64,000 bases of DNA from Candidatus Rifleibacteriota bacterium (lineage in GTDB: Bacteria > Muiribacteriota > Ozemobacteria > Ozemobacterales > Ozemobacteraceae). Below are positions 55,187 through 63,559 of this stretch, in pieces. A program made the translations under genes and the position numbers. Where the stretch lies: the NCBI GenBank assembly GCA_015233565.1, contig JADFXM010000014.1, forward strand, positions 1-64,000. The letters are read 5' to 3'. Position 1 is the stretch's first letter. Each line of letters opens with the position of its first letter. The notes under the pieces are model-generated. The model was not told the origin of the DNA, searched no databases, and saw only the letters and a list, made by a program, of their open reading frames with translations.

Positions 55187-57772
55187 TTATTGAGATGACG
55201 ACTGAACCCGGACTTTTTCATCAGTATTTACGAAGACAATCGAATATTTTTCGATTGAAGCTGCCAGTGAGGGATTAAAAAGTGGATTATAACGGATTAT
55301 TCCTCCACCACCAAACCACATTATTCCATTTCCTGGGTTACTATTCGCGGTCGGCAGAGCGGAGAACGCTACTCCGCCACTGACAAGTATTTTGGAGGCA
55401 TTGCCGTTTAAACCTCCTTCAGAATCTTCGATCACACCGCAATCTTCACGCGAAAGTGTTTTTTTCAATGCTGCAAGATAGGCATGAATTGGCTTCGATT
55501 TTCCCGGTGTTCTATTATCGTTGATTTTTATTTTCCCATTTAGTGCCAAAATCGAAAAAAGAAATGGAGAGATTCCACATTCGAGCAAATCTTCCTGCTC
55601 AACATCAACTCCTGAGAGTTTGAAATTTCCATTCTCAAGAGCAATTATTCCAGAAGCCTTTAGCAAAATTGGCTTGTCAAAAGCAAAATCATCGAGTCTT
55701 TTTCTTTTCAACAAATATATACCAGGTTTCTGAAAAACGTAATAATTCCCGGTCTGATCAATTCTCAATATTTTCTGTGCCAAAAGCCATTTTTCCGCTT
55801 TCCTATCATCTTCTCCAAAACCCGAAAAATCTATTACTTGTGTTACGCGTGGTAAAAAAGAGTTTTCTACAAATCCTGAGAATTTGTCATTATCCTTTTG
55901 AAAGGAAAGTGAACTCAAATCACCCCAAAAGAAAAGTTTTTCATCATCAACTTTTGGCTGAGTTGATACCTTTCCCGACAACCAGATCGGAATATCAGTT
56001 GTATTCTGGATTCCTCTATTTGGTAAGTTTGGGGAAACGGTTTCGGGACCAGGCAAATCATTCAGTTTTTTAGGTGGAGCATTTTCATGCCGATATCCTG
56101 GAACTAATTCAGGATCATCCTGGTCACCAATTCCACCAGGTGAACTTTTCCATTCGAGAATCTCAGGATTATTCCCATCGAATCTCATTAGATCAGAAAG
56201 AATATTCATCGGGTAGCCCAGAACTGTTTTCCTCAAAGGAAAACCGCCGCAAGTAGGAAGGGAATTAAGGTATCCAGTTCCTCCGGGGGATTCGAAAATA
56301 TCCGAATAGTACATGGGAGGGTTTCCTATTTTAAAGGCAAAATCCAAGGGAATGGACAAGTCAAAACCTTTTCCGATAGCAGGTTTCAAAACAAACTGAG
56401 TATTCTTCTCAGGTCCCGAAAGCTGAACATATGAAAGAAAATTTGCAAACACTTTTCCAAATACGAGACTTCTCGAAATGTAATGCCTGGTTCCAAATGG
56501 CATGAGCCAGGTAGTCAGGCAATCATCCGCTTGAAGAGACTTCATCGCCACTCCGTTATTGATGGAATTTTCGGAAGGTTTGTACCACATGCCACTTTTT
56601 TCAATCCCGCAGAAGAACCCGTTTAAAATCCTGGTGGCTTTGTAAAATTCCTTAAGTTCCGGACACTTAAAAGTAAATCCGGCAGGTAAAAGGCTTCCGT
56701 TGTGAAATTCTGGCCAGCCAAGATAAATCCCGCCCCCAAGTGCAGAAGAAACTCCAACTCCATAAATAGGATCTACCCAGGTGGGATACTCAAGAAAAGG
56801 GTCTTTCGAAAGAGGAAATCGCCCTAATGGTGGGTCGTAACCTGAAGGAATATTCATCGAAACCTTGCCGATGATATTTTTTGGGGAATTTGGGGAACCC
56901 AGGAAAATCCATCCATTTTCCTTTAAAATTTTTTTTGTGTCATTTCTTTCAATTACCGGAAAATTCTCGGATGTGTCAAATGTATCAGTGCCATTGATCA
57001 GTACTACCCTCTGGGGTGAATTTCCCAGATATTTTCCTGAGATATCATTTTTTACAGTATTAAAGGAATTTTCCGAAGGTGCCTGGGATAAAAAAAAAGT
57101 AAAACGGCAGAATGGCCCAGGAATCATGCTGACTAATTTAAAGTCACGTTCAATTGTTACTGTTCTAATAATCAATGAGAATATTGACGCGGAAATTGAA
57201 ACCGTACAAGAGATTTCTGCTTTTCCGATTTTTTCGACTGAGTCATGACCAAACGAAAGGAATGCTTTCCTATTTAAGATATCCCCCGAAAAATTGATAA
57301 GGGGCTTGATATCTTTAAAACAAATTTTAGTTTCAATACACTTCGGATTACCAAGATAATCAAGTGTCCCAAGAAACCGTTGGAATTCCTTTCGGACCAG
57401 CTCACAGAAATCGCACTCGCGGTTTGTAATTTGAACATTTTGTAAAGGATAAAGCGATGGCTGAAATAAATCGCGCAATCCAGCTTGTAATTGGGATTTT
57501 GCCTTAAAGTTGGGATTCTCAACAGCATCAGCAAGAAAATGAGCTCCATTATTGGCAAGAAAAACGCACGCGGATGAAAGTTCATCATGCCTGGTTTCGA
57601 AGAGTTTTCCTCTGGAGTAGACATTCCAGGCGCAAATAGTGATCGTCAGGACTGCAATGGATACAAGGACAACTGGAATAACAATTCCTCTGGTGGAATT
57701 AGGGACTTTCCAGAAGGTTTGAAACTTTCCAAAGAGCGCATTACCTCTCAAACAAGTCTCTCCTAAATTCAT
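55187..57772 (-). CDS. Very large pilin-like or PilX-like envelope protein
   Basis: The 861-residue protein has an N-terminal prepilin-like segment RG/IVIPVVLVSIAVLTITIC (about residues 28-47) without the +5 glutamate. A periplasmic region of more than 800 residues follows, containing NGAHFLADAVENPNF near the start (as in PilX/GspK-type proteins), a C-x-x-C pair (CDFCELV), and a C-terminal GNGIMWFGGGGIIRYNP. Such length is exceptional for a minor pilin. It starts the operon with the I, J and K-like genes and may be an enlarged tip or adhesin subunit. The RBS AGGAAAG is intact, but a family 3 element has inserted eight bases further upstream. Confidence 0.7.
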   Translation of the reverse strand: MNLGETCLRGNALFGKFQTFWKVPNSTRGIVIPVVLVSIAVLTITICAWNVYSRGKLFETRHDELSSACVFLANNGAHFLADAVENPNFKAKSQLQAGLRDLFQPSLYPLQNVQITNRECDFCELVRKEFQRFLGTLDYLGNPKCIETKICFKDIKPLINFSGDILNRKAFLSFGHDSVEKIGKAEISCTVSISASIFSLIIRTVTIERDFKLVSMIPGPFCRFTFFLSQAPSENSFNTVKNDISGKYLGNSPQRVVLINGTDTFDTSENFPVIERNDTKKILKENGWIFLGSPNSPKNIIGKVSMNIPSGYDPPLGRFPLSKDPFLEYPTWVDPIYGVGVSSALGGGIYLGWPEFHNGSLLPAGFTFKCPELKEFYKATRILNGFFCGIEKSGMWYKPSENSINNGVAMKSLQADDCLTTWLMPFGTRHYISRSLVFGKVFANFLSYVQLSGPEKNTQFVLKPAIGKGFDLSIPLDFAFKIGNPPMYYSDIFESPGGTGYLNSLPTCGGFPLRKTVLGYPMNILSDLMRFDGNNPEILEWKSSPGGIGDQDDPELVPGYRHENAPPKKLNDLPGPETVSPNLPNRGIQNTTDIPIWLSGKVSTQPKVDDEKLFFWGDLSSLSFQKDNDKFSGFVENSFLPRVTQVIDFSGFGEDDRKAEKWLLAQKILRIDQTGNYYVFQKPGIYLLKRKRLDDFAFDKPILLKASGIIALENGNFKLSGVDVEQEDLLECGISPFLFSILALNGKIKINDNRTPGKSKPIHAYLAALKKTLSREDCGVIEDSEGGLNGNASKILVSGGVAFSALPTANSNPGNGIMWFGGGGIIRYNPLFNPSLAASIEKYSIVFVNTDEKVRVQSSSQ

Positions 57773-57788
57773 ACTTTCCTGCCGACGT

Positions 57789-57933
57789 CAGCAACAAAGA
57801 GTAAATTCATATTGAGATTGGCAATTAACCATACAATTCAAAAAAAATTCGCGAAAATTTATTTTTTTCCCAGCTTTTCTGCACTTGCGTTGGTGCAGGT
57901 TTATAAGTCAAGTTTTTTTACTCTTTTTCGCTG
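57789..57933. mobile_element. Miniature inverted-repeat element, family 3, copy B (145 bp)
   Basis: The ends CAGCAACAAAGAGTAAA and, read inward from the right, CAGCGAAAAAGAGTAAA form an inverted repeat, and the centre holds a CTGCAC...GTGCAG hairpin. TGCCGACGT (57780-57788) and TGCCAACGT (57934-57942) are a 9-bp target duplication with one mismatch. It is the inverse of the copy at 9151-9294 and lies 16 bases upstream of the first pseudopilin-operon start codon. Confidence 0.87.
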
Positions 57934-58067
57934 TGCCAACGTATGAATTAATCAAAATACCATTTGTAACAGTTATTTTTTTATAAAACCTGGACTGTTC
58001 TTGTTCATCTTAGACTTGGAAGATCCAAACGGCGCTGAAGGCTCAGAAACCTGATTTTTGGAGAAAA

Positions 58068-59006
58068 TTACCAAACCCGCGATTTTTTTTCCCTAATGCC
58101 AGTTTCTTCAGATATTTTTTCAACGGAAAACCCTGATTTGATCATCGCTGATACTATCTTTTCGAGAAAATGACTTTTCTCTTCGAGCGCTTTATCTTTC
58201 TCTTCAAGCGCTTTGTCTTTCTCTTCGAGTGTTTTGATCAGCTGGTTATTATCTTCGAGAGCTTTTTCTGGCAGGCGCTCAGCCCTAATTATTTCGCCCA
58301 GCACCTCATCTTCGGCATACATGGTTTCCCTGATGAGGTCACATTCTGCGGCTTCACGTAGACGCCTGATTATTTCACGATACTTGTTTGGAAAAGTTGT
58401 CTCGTCAATATTCAAAATATGTTCAGTGTTTGAAACATTATCTGGGTCGAATACGGCAAGTATCGCCTCGAGCTCATTTCTGCGGCGCTGTTTCAACCTC
58501 GTACCCTGAATAACGTAACTGTCGTGGGTCAGGCTTTCAATGAAATCGTTTTTTACATTGTATATTTTTTTCGTTGTGATATCCATTTAAGTTCGGGAAA
58601 TCTTTATTACGGGCGCGTCGATGTCTTCAAGATCGTGACCAAGAAAATAAACGCTTATTATCGGAATACCTTTCTGTTTTTTTCTGCTTACTTGAAAATT
58701 CTCAGGATTCGCATACTGTTTGCCAAGATAGCGCCGAAACCGAAGAATATCAGATGATTTCTTGGCTTTCTGAACTTCCACTATTACGCATCTTTGTCCG
58801 GTTGTTGTTTTTACCACCGCAGAAAAATCCATGCGATAAACCGCGTGTTTGGAAGGAGTATCGCGCGGAATAACGATTTCCTGGGGTCTTGGTTTGATTG
58901 AAATGATCTTTTTTCCAATGATTTTTCCCAGCAAAAGCATTGCAGCCTTGCTGTCTTCCATCAGATATTTGAAAACCGTGTCATAAAACGGATTTGCAAT
59001 CTGCAT
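58068..59006 (-). pseudogene. Rpn-family nuclease split by an in-frame TAA
   Basis: Residues 1-139 (59006-58587) hold the nuclease core NPFYDTVFKYLMED, VYRMDFSAVVKT and CVIVEVQKAKKS (D and E-x-Q motifs) and end ISRT-TAA. The very next codon in the same frame is ATG 58586. It opens a 172-residue continuation (NDFIESLTHDSYVIQG, then a coiled EEKDKALEEKDKALEEK repeat and a helical tail) that is the normal second half of the same family. Joined, they give 312 codons, the usual length. A single base change (TAC/TAT to TAA) explains the break. Either the gene is dead, or the two halves are made by readthrough or reinitiation on TAAATG. Confidence 0.78.
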
Positions 59007-59646
59007 AGCTTTCCCTCAATCATTAAATTTTCTTCTTCGAAATTTATATCACATCCTAACTTCGCTTGAAAGGGAAAACTTCAATCAAATTATAAGGTTA
59101 TGCTCGCGCCACAAAAACCCAATTGCCACCATAAGGCCGAGGTATTTAATCCCACCAAAGAAGGGAACAATAACCTCGTTCACCTGGATTTTCACGGCTT
59201 TTTCGTCAGCCAAACAATTCTATTTAGGGGCAAAAAGTCTATTGACTCGAAGAGTGGTACAAAGTATTCTAAGGTCGGTGAATATCAAGAGAATTTTTAT
59301 ACCCATTGCAATTTTGCACGCGCGTACATCCAATTAAAAGAATATTGCAGCGCAGCTTGTCATCTCGACTCGATGAAGGATTGGCTCCCAGCTCACCAAG
59401 ATGAAATCAGCTAAATTGAAGCTCAAATCCCAAAAGACCCGCGTCGGCCAAAGTTCAGGGGAAATTAGTCCGTTTCGTTTCATAAGTCAGCTTCCAAGCA
59501 CGAAAATCTTTGAAGAGAAAAATACTATCACCCCATGCAAAATAATGTTTTTCGATAGTTTCACGTTTGCTTCAATCCCAAATATGGGATCAAAAAATCG
59601 AATTCGAACTGACCTGATTATTTTCGGAAGCAGTTTGCTGGAGCAT
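59007..59646. other. Intergenic accessory DNA between Rpn genes
   Basis: This 640-bp stretch separates two minus-strand Rpn-type genes. The only coding-like signal is the TPR-like remnant listed at 59100-59414. The rest shows no supported gene or recognisable repeat. Confidence 0.4.
59100..59414 (+). pseudogene. Possible remnant of a TPR protein gene
   Basis: The 104-residue frame ends with YTHCNFARAYIQLKEYCSAA and a following HLDSMKDWLPAHQDEIS. This reads like the last helix pair of a TPR unit, comparable in style to the exported TPR protein at 63559. The N-terminal part is unlike any family and there is no ribosome binding site. It may be a decayed gene end. Confidence 0.3.
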
Positions 59647-60678
59647 TTAAAACTTGGGCAGTCTGTTTCGAACCAAATTTAGAAGACTCTCGCCTTTTTC
59701 AAGATCGTATATCTCTTCCCCGATTTCGTTTAAATGTGACAAGGATAGCAGCGGTAGCATTTCGCGCACTTCGCACAAAACTTCTGGAAATCTTACTCGA
59801 ACATACCCACTAATTAATCTTATTGCGGTCTCACGGGCGCCTTTCTCAATTCCTTTTTCAATTCCTTTCTCAATTCCTTTCTCAAACCCTTTCTCTAAAC
59901 CGTCTTCTTCGCCTTTTTTGTAGCCGGAAGCGGCCCATTGATTCATTTGCATTTTTGTTTGTTCCTCCGTTTCATCGAATTCTTTTATCATTTTGGAAAA
60001 TTCGGTTTCCTCAACCACGTTCAACTTCAGATACGAATCTATAAAATCGCCTAGAACCATCGTCTTTTCTGGGTCGATCTTCAAGGTTGCAATAAGTCGC
60101 AAACATTCCAATTTAACGCGCACACGCTCTTGCTTGTCCATTCCCATTTCAGCCATCAAAGCAGCCGCCAATGGATTCGAATTTCGCAAAAATTCACGCC
60201 AATTTTTTGTCTTAAGTTCTATTTTCAAATACCTAAAATCCAAAAATGTCTGATTTGCCACTTCGATTTTGAATTGCCGCTTTTCGGGTTCCGCTTTCTT
60301 TTTGTAAGTCAGCAAAGCAATCGGAATTATTGGACATCGAAATTTGTCGTACAAACGGCAATAGAGCCAGAACATTCGTTCAGAAAAATCATCTTTCGGA
60401 TACGATGATTGAATCTCTGTGTGCAGAAATATGTAACCTTCCATCCCAAAAACTTTTGTCCTGACAAGAAGATCAACGACCTTTTTCCCACGCCCTTTCG
60501 CATCACGAAATATTTCTTTATCTATGAAAGTTAAATCGCTGAAATCAACATGTTTAGCCAAATCTTCAAAGAATAACTCAATGAATTCTTTGAAGAAAGC
60601 GGTTAGAAGCTCTTTGTAATTCTGATCATGATTCTGTCTTTTTAAGTTTGGCTTTCGTTTAACTTTTATTGTCTTCAT
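59647..60678 (-). CDS. Rpn-related PD-(D/E)XK nuclease with EKGI tandem repeat
   Basis: The 343-residue protein belongs to the Rpn-like cytosolic nuclease relatives. The start HDQNYKELLTAFFKEFIELF leads into KVVDLLVRTKVF with the catalytic Asp, and GYIFLHTEIQSSYP supplies the E-x-Q pair. Residues about 258-280 are a perfect tandem of EKGI units, and the tail (ETAIRLISGYVRVRFPE) is helical. No partner gene is obvious. It is the third member of this superfamily in the accessory region and appears intact. Confidence 0.78.
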   Translation of the reverse strand: MKTIKVKRKPNLKRQNHDQNYKELLTAFFKEFIELFFEDLAKHVDFSDLTFIDKEIFRDAKGRGKKVVDLLVRTKVFGMEGYIFLHTEIQSSYPKDDFSERMFWLYCRLYDKFRCPIIPIALLTYKKKAEPEKRQFKIEVANQTFLDFRYLKIELKTKNWREFLRNSNPLAAALMAEMGMDKQERVRVKLECLRLIATLKIDPEKTMVLGDFIDSYLKLNVVEETEFSKMIKEFDETEEQTKMQMNQWAASGYKKGEEDGLEKGFEKGIEKGIEKGIEKGARETAIRLISGYVRVRFPEVLCEVREMLPLLSLSHLNEIGEEIYDLEKGESLLNLVRNRLPKF

Positions 60679-60946
60679 GCGCTAAATATATCATATGGCT
60701 GGGGGAAATTAAAGACCGATGAGTTCTTTTGGATCAAATAGGATTGAGCCATTTCATGTGCGATTGGGGCTTTTTATCCGTTCAAGTCTCAGATCCAAAA
60801 AAGGCACTCTCCCGGCGTTTTCCTGTAGTTGTGAATAAATTGATTGTTCGAGCATTGACCAGCTTGTGTCAGCCAAGCACGATCGAGGCCCTACTGGTAA
60901 CCACAAACTATTCGACACGTTTTGATTATCGCCGATTCGAACTCGA

Positions 60947-61141
60947 TTGGAAACCAATGTTCCCAGGCAAAGTGCAAGATCCAAAAGGTGCAAACAAAAA
61001 GCGCGTCCAAAACAGTTAGAACGCATTATGCACCCATTTTCCTTTCAAGAGTTTCTTATCGCAATGGACCAAGGCGAACTAGCGAATGTTCTCAAAAAAA
61101 TTTCAGCACCATCTTTTGTACATGAAACCCTGAGTTCGTAA
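60947..61141 (+). pseudogene. Remnant of an AAA ATPase (DUF4143-type)
   Basis: The segment PKQLERIMHPFSFQEFLIAM followed by ELANVLKKISAPSFVHETL closely resembles the PxSFxEFL region after the sensor part of DUF4143-containing AAA ATPases, which are often found in accessory DNA. Walker motifs upstream and the C-terminal domain are missing. The fragment stops at a TAA overlapping the target duplication of the family 1 element that follows. I regard it as a fragment of a larger lost gene. Confidence 0.45.
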
Positions 61142-61145
61142 CCCG

Positions 61146-61329
61146 TGAGCGTGAACACGCTAATTTACGGGGGTTGGATCAAAATAAATTAGGGACAAAA
61201 GCACCAAAAACAAAAGCTAGCGACTAAAGGAAAAGCCTTCCGACAGAAGATGACGTGGGTTTTGCCTACTCCCTTGAATAATTTGCTCAGATTCTTGGTT
61301 TTTCCCATCAAATAATTTGGCTCCACTCA
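61146..61329 (+). mobile_element. Miniature inverted-repeat element, family 1, copy B (184 bp)
   Basis: The ends TGAGCGTGAACACG and, read inward from the right, TGAGTGGAGCCAAATTATTT match the family. ACCCG is exactly duplicated at 61141-61145 and 61330-61334. The interior shares AAAACAAAAGCTAGCGACTA and the following AAAGGAAAAGCCTT with the other two copies. Confidence 0.88.
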
Positions 61330-61387
61330 ACCCGCCGTTCAAGAAGATTCATTGAATCCGGGAGTTGAAGAATTGGAAAAAAGGTTC

Positions 61388-61393
61388 TATAAT
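61388..61393 (+). promoter_or_regulatory. -10 box at the start of an Rpn gene
   Basis: TATAAT ends only two bases before ATG 61396. Either this transcript is leaderless or the real start is downstream, although an RBS-preceded ATG at about 61427 is out of frame. Confidence 0.35.
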
Positions 61394-61395
61394 AA

Positions 61396-62328
61396 ATGAG
61401 AAGATTTGATTTATCAGGGAGAACAAATGAACAAAATAGTCTCAAAATTTATAGCTTCCTGAATGATTTTGTTTTTAAGTGCGTTTTTGGACAAGAGAAA
61501 AACTCGAAGCTTCTCGTTTGTCTGTTGAACGCTTTTTTGAGCTTGAAAGGCAATGACAAAATCGTTGAAGTGCAGATTGTCAACCCATTTAACGAAAAAG
61601 ATTTTCAAAGTGAAAAGCTCTGCATTCTTGATATTAAAGCAGTCGATTTAACCAAAAGACGTTTCAATATTGAAGTTCAGGTTAGGGAATTCGACGCATA
61701 CATAGATCGAGCTACATATTACCTAGCGAAACTATATTCAAGCCAATTGCAAGCCGGTGAAGATTATACTGCTCTGTGCAAAGCTACTGGAATATCGATT
61801 CTCGATTTCGAAGTTTTTCCGGAGTTTAAAACAGCTCGCAGTGTTTATCGATTAATGGATTCAGAAAACAGTCATGTTCTTGAAGACACTATCGAACTTC
61901 ATTTCATCGAACTTCCAAAACTTGCGGAGAAACTAAAGAATAAGCCTCAAACTCCATTTGAAAAGTGGCTTCATTTGCTGAAATTTGGAGAAAATTATTT
62001 CAATAATGAAGAAAATATCCCCATTGATCTTGCTGAAGAGGAGGGAATAAAGTTGACCATTAACCAATTTTGTCTAGTCAACTCAAATGAACACTTCAGA
62101 GCCGCCATAGAAGCCCGCGAAAAAGCAATCAGAGATGAAGCGACAAGACTCAAAACAGCCGTAGAAAATGCTTTTAAGAACGGGGAAGAGAAGGGTTTCA
62201 AAAACGGGGAAGAGAAAACTAAAATCGAGACAGCAAAAAACTTGCTTTCGATGGGTGTTTCAATTGAAATAGCTTCAGAGGCTACAGGCTTGTCCATTGA
62301 AGAAATCAGAAATTTTTCGATAAAGTGA
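61396..62328 (+). CDS. Rpn-family PD-(D/E)XK nuclease (PDDEXK_2)
   Basis: The 310-residue protein has the Rpn start IYSFLNDFVFKCVFGQEKN and the nuclease motif LDIKAVDLTKRRFNIEVQV (Asp and E-x-Q), followed by a YYLAKLYSSQLQAGEDYT segment. The C-terminal region has the duplicated KNGEEKGFKNGEEK unit (about residues 265-280) and a helix-turn-helix-like tail (GVSIEIASEATGLSIEEIRN). There is no good ribosome binding site for ATG 61396, which lies next to a TATAAT box, so the N-terminus is uncertain. It appears otherwise intact. Confidence 0.82.
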   Translation: MRRFDLSGRTNEQNSLKIYSFLNDFVFKCVFGQEKNSKLLVCLLNAFLSLKGNDKIVEVQIVNPFNEKDFQSEKLCILDIKAVDLTKRRFNIEVQVREFDAYIDRATYYLAKLYSSQLQAGEDYTALCKATGISILDFEVFPEFKTARSVYRLMDSENSHVLEDTIELHFIELPKLAEKLKNKPQTPFEKWLHLLKFGENYFNNEENIPIDLAEEEGIKLTINQFCLVNSNEHFRAAIEAREKAIRDEATRLKTAVENAFKNGEEKGFKNGEEKTKIETAKNLLSMGVSIEIASEATGLSIEEIRNFSIK

Positions 62329-62424
62329 CTTTGAGAGTCTCAAAACATTTATTTTCAAACAGGCTCTAATTATGAATCCAAAAAAAAGTGAAGCTATGCC
62401 GAGATAAATAAAGAGAAAAAATTC

Positions 62425-63559
62425 ATGAAAACCACAGCAAAAAATATAATTCAAAAGTCAGATCTCCCTTCGGTTTTTGACATCATTACCAAAACCTACA
62501 AACGATCTTCGGCAACCGCCAATCAGATTATTGCTTCGGTTAACGCTTGGGCTGCCGACCGGGGTTTGACATCAATCGTTCCGGTAATTTTTGCGATGAT
62601 CGAGCAGGAAAGCAGCTTTAACCCAAATTTTTCGGGTGGCTTGATGCAGTTAACTAAAAAGGCGAAAAAACAATTAGAAGAATGTTACGCATTTGATGCT
62701 GGCTATGAGTGGAGCCAAATTATTTCATGGGAAAAATCAAGAATCTGATCAAATTCCTCAAGGGAGTAGGCAAAATCCACACACCTTCTGTTGAAAGGCT
62801 TTTCCTTTAGTCGCTAGCTTTTGTTTTTAGTGCTTTTCGCCCTAATTTATTTTGATCAAACTTCCATAAAATATCGTGCTCACGCTCAGCTACAATGAAA
62901 TTGACTCAAATATTCCTGCTGGCATTTATTATTTACATAGTTGCTTGTGCAATAACGACGGGGAGGTTGTTGATTCTGTCAAGGCTTACAACGGCGAAGG
63001 CGATAAAAGTTATCTCAGGAATGTTACCAAAAAGTTAGGGAACTATACAAAAAACACAGGGCTGATCAATTCAAAGGTTGCCGTTGAAGGTTCCATTCAT
63101 AAATGGCTTAAGCTGGAGAATGTTGACAGTTTAACCGTGAGTCCAAGTTCGGTGAACAAAGGCGAAAAAATTTTGATCACATGGACAGGAAAAAATCCAT
63201 ACAGCGTGGACATTTTACAATTAAAGGTAAAGTTTCGCCTTGTGGGTTTAAAAGCCACGCCCTTTTCCCAGGAAATTTTGAGAATTCCCGCTAATTCTTC
63301 TCTAACACGAAGCGTTCAACTAATAATTGGAGCGAAAACGAAGTCAGGCGAACACACTATTATGGCAACCGCGCAGACTGCTTCCACAAATTGTGGAGGC
63401 GCCAGAAAATCTGTAAAGCCTATCTTGTCTATAAAGGAGCAAAAGAAGCTTGTTATGTTAACACCTAAAGACGGTATTCAGGAACATTATATCGTTTGCG
63501 ACAATGATCCAAAATATGCCGATGAATTTGGTATTCCCATTGAAACAAGGTGGCATTAA
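62425..63559 (+). pseudogene. Lytic transglycosylase-like gene interrupted by a miniature element
   Basis: The first part (62425-62705) encodes an SLT/goose-lysozyme-type domain with the catalytic glutamate in AMIEQESSFNPNF and the SGGLMQLTKKA motif. It then runs into a family 1 element and stops at 62748. The second part resumes beyond the element with NEIDSNIPAGIYYLHSCLC and VKAYNGEGDKSYLRN, then a C-terminal beta domain (VNKGEKILITWTGKNPYSV). Deleting the 183-bp element plus one GCTA copy joins FDAG to YNEIDSN in frame and gives a 315-residue protein. Intact, it would cleave peptidoglycan. An exported TPR gene follows with a one-base overlap (TAATG). Confidence 0.9.
62706..62888 (-). mobile_element. 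Miniature inverted-repeat element, family 1, copy C (183 bp)
   Basis: This is an inverted copy of the family, very close to copy A. GCTA is directly duplicated at 62702-62705 and 62889-62892. It interrupts a transglycosylase gene and shifts its frame (183 + 4 bases). No open reading frame of its own is present. Confidence 0.93.

Noticed and set aside
59401..59682. 93-residue plus-strand frame
   Set aside because: It has no similarity and its end overlaps the Rpn gene on the other strand.
60729..61019. 96-residue plus-strand frame
   Set aside because: No recognisable similarity or RBS, and it overlaps a better-supported ATPase remnant in another frame.
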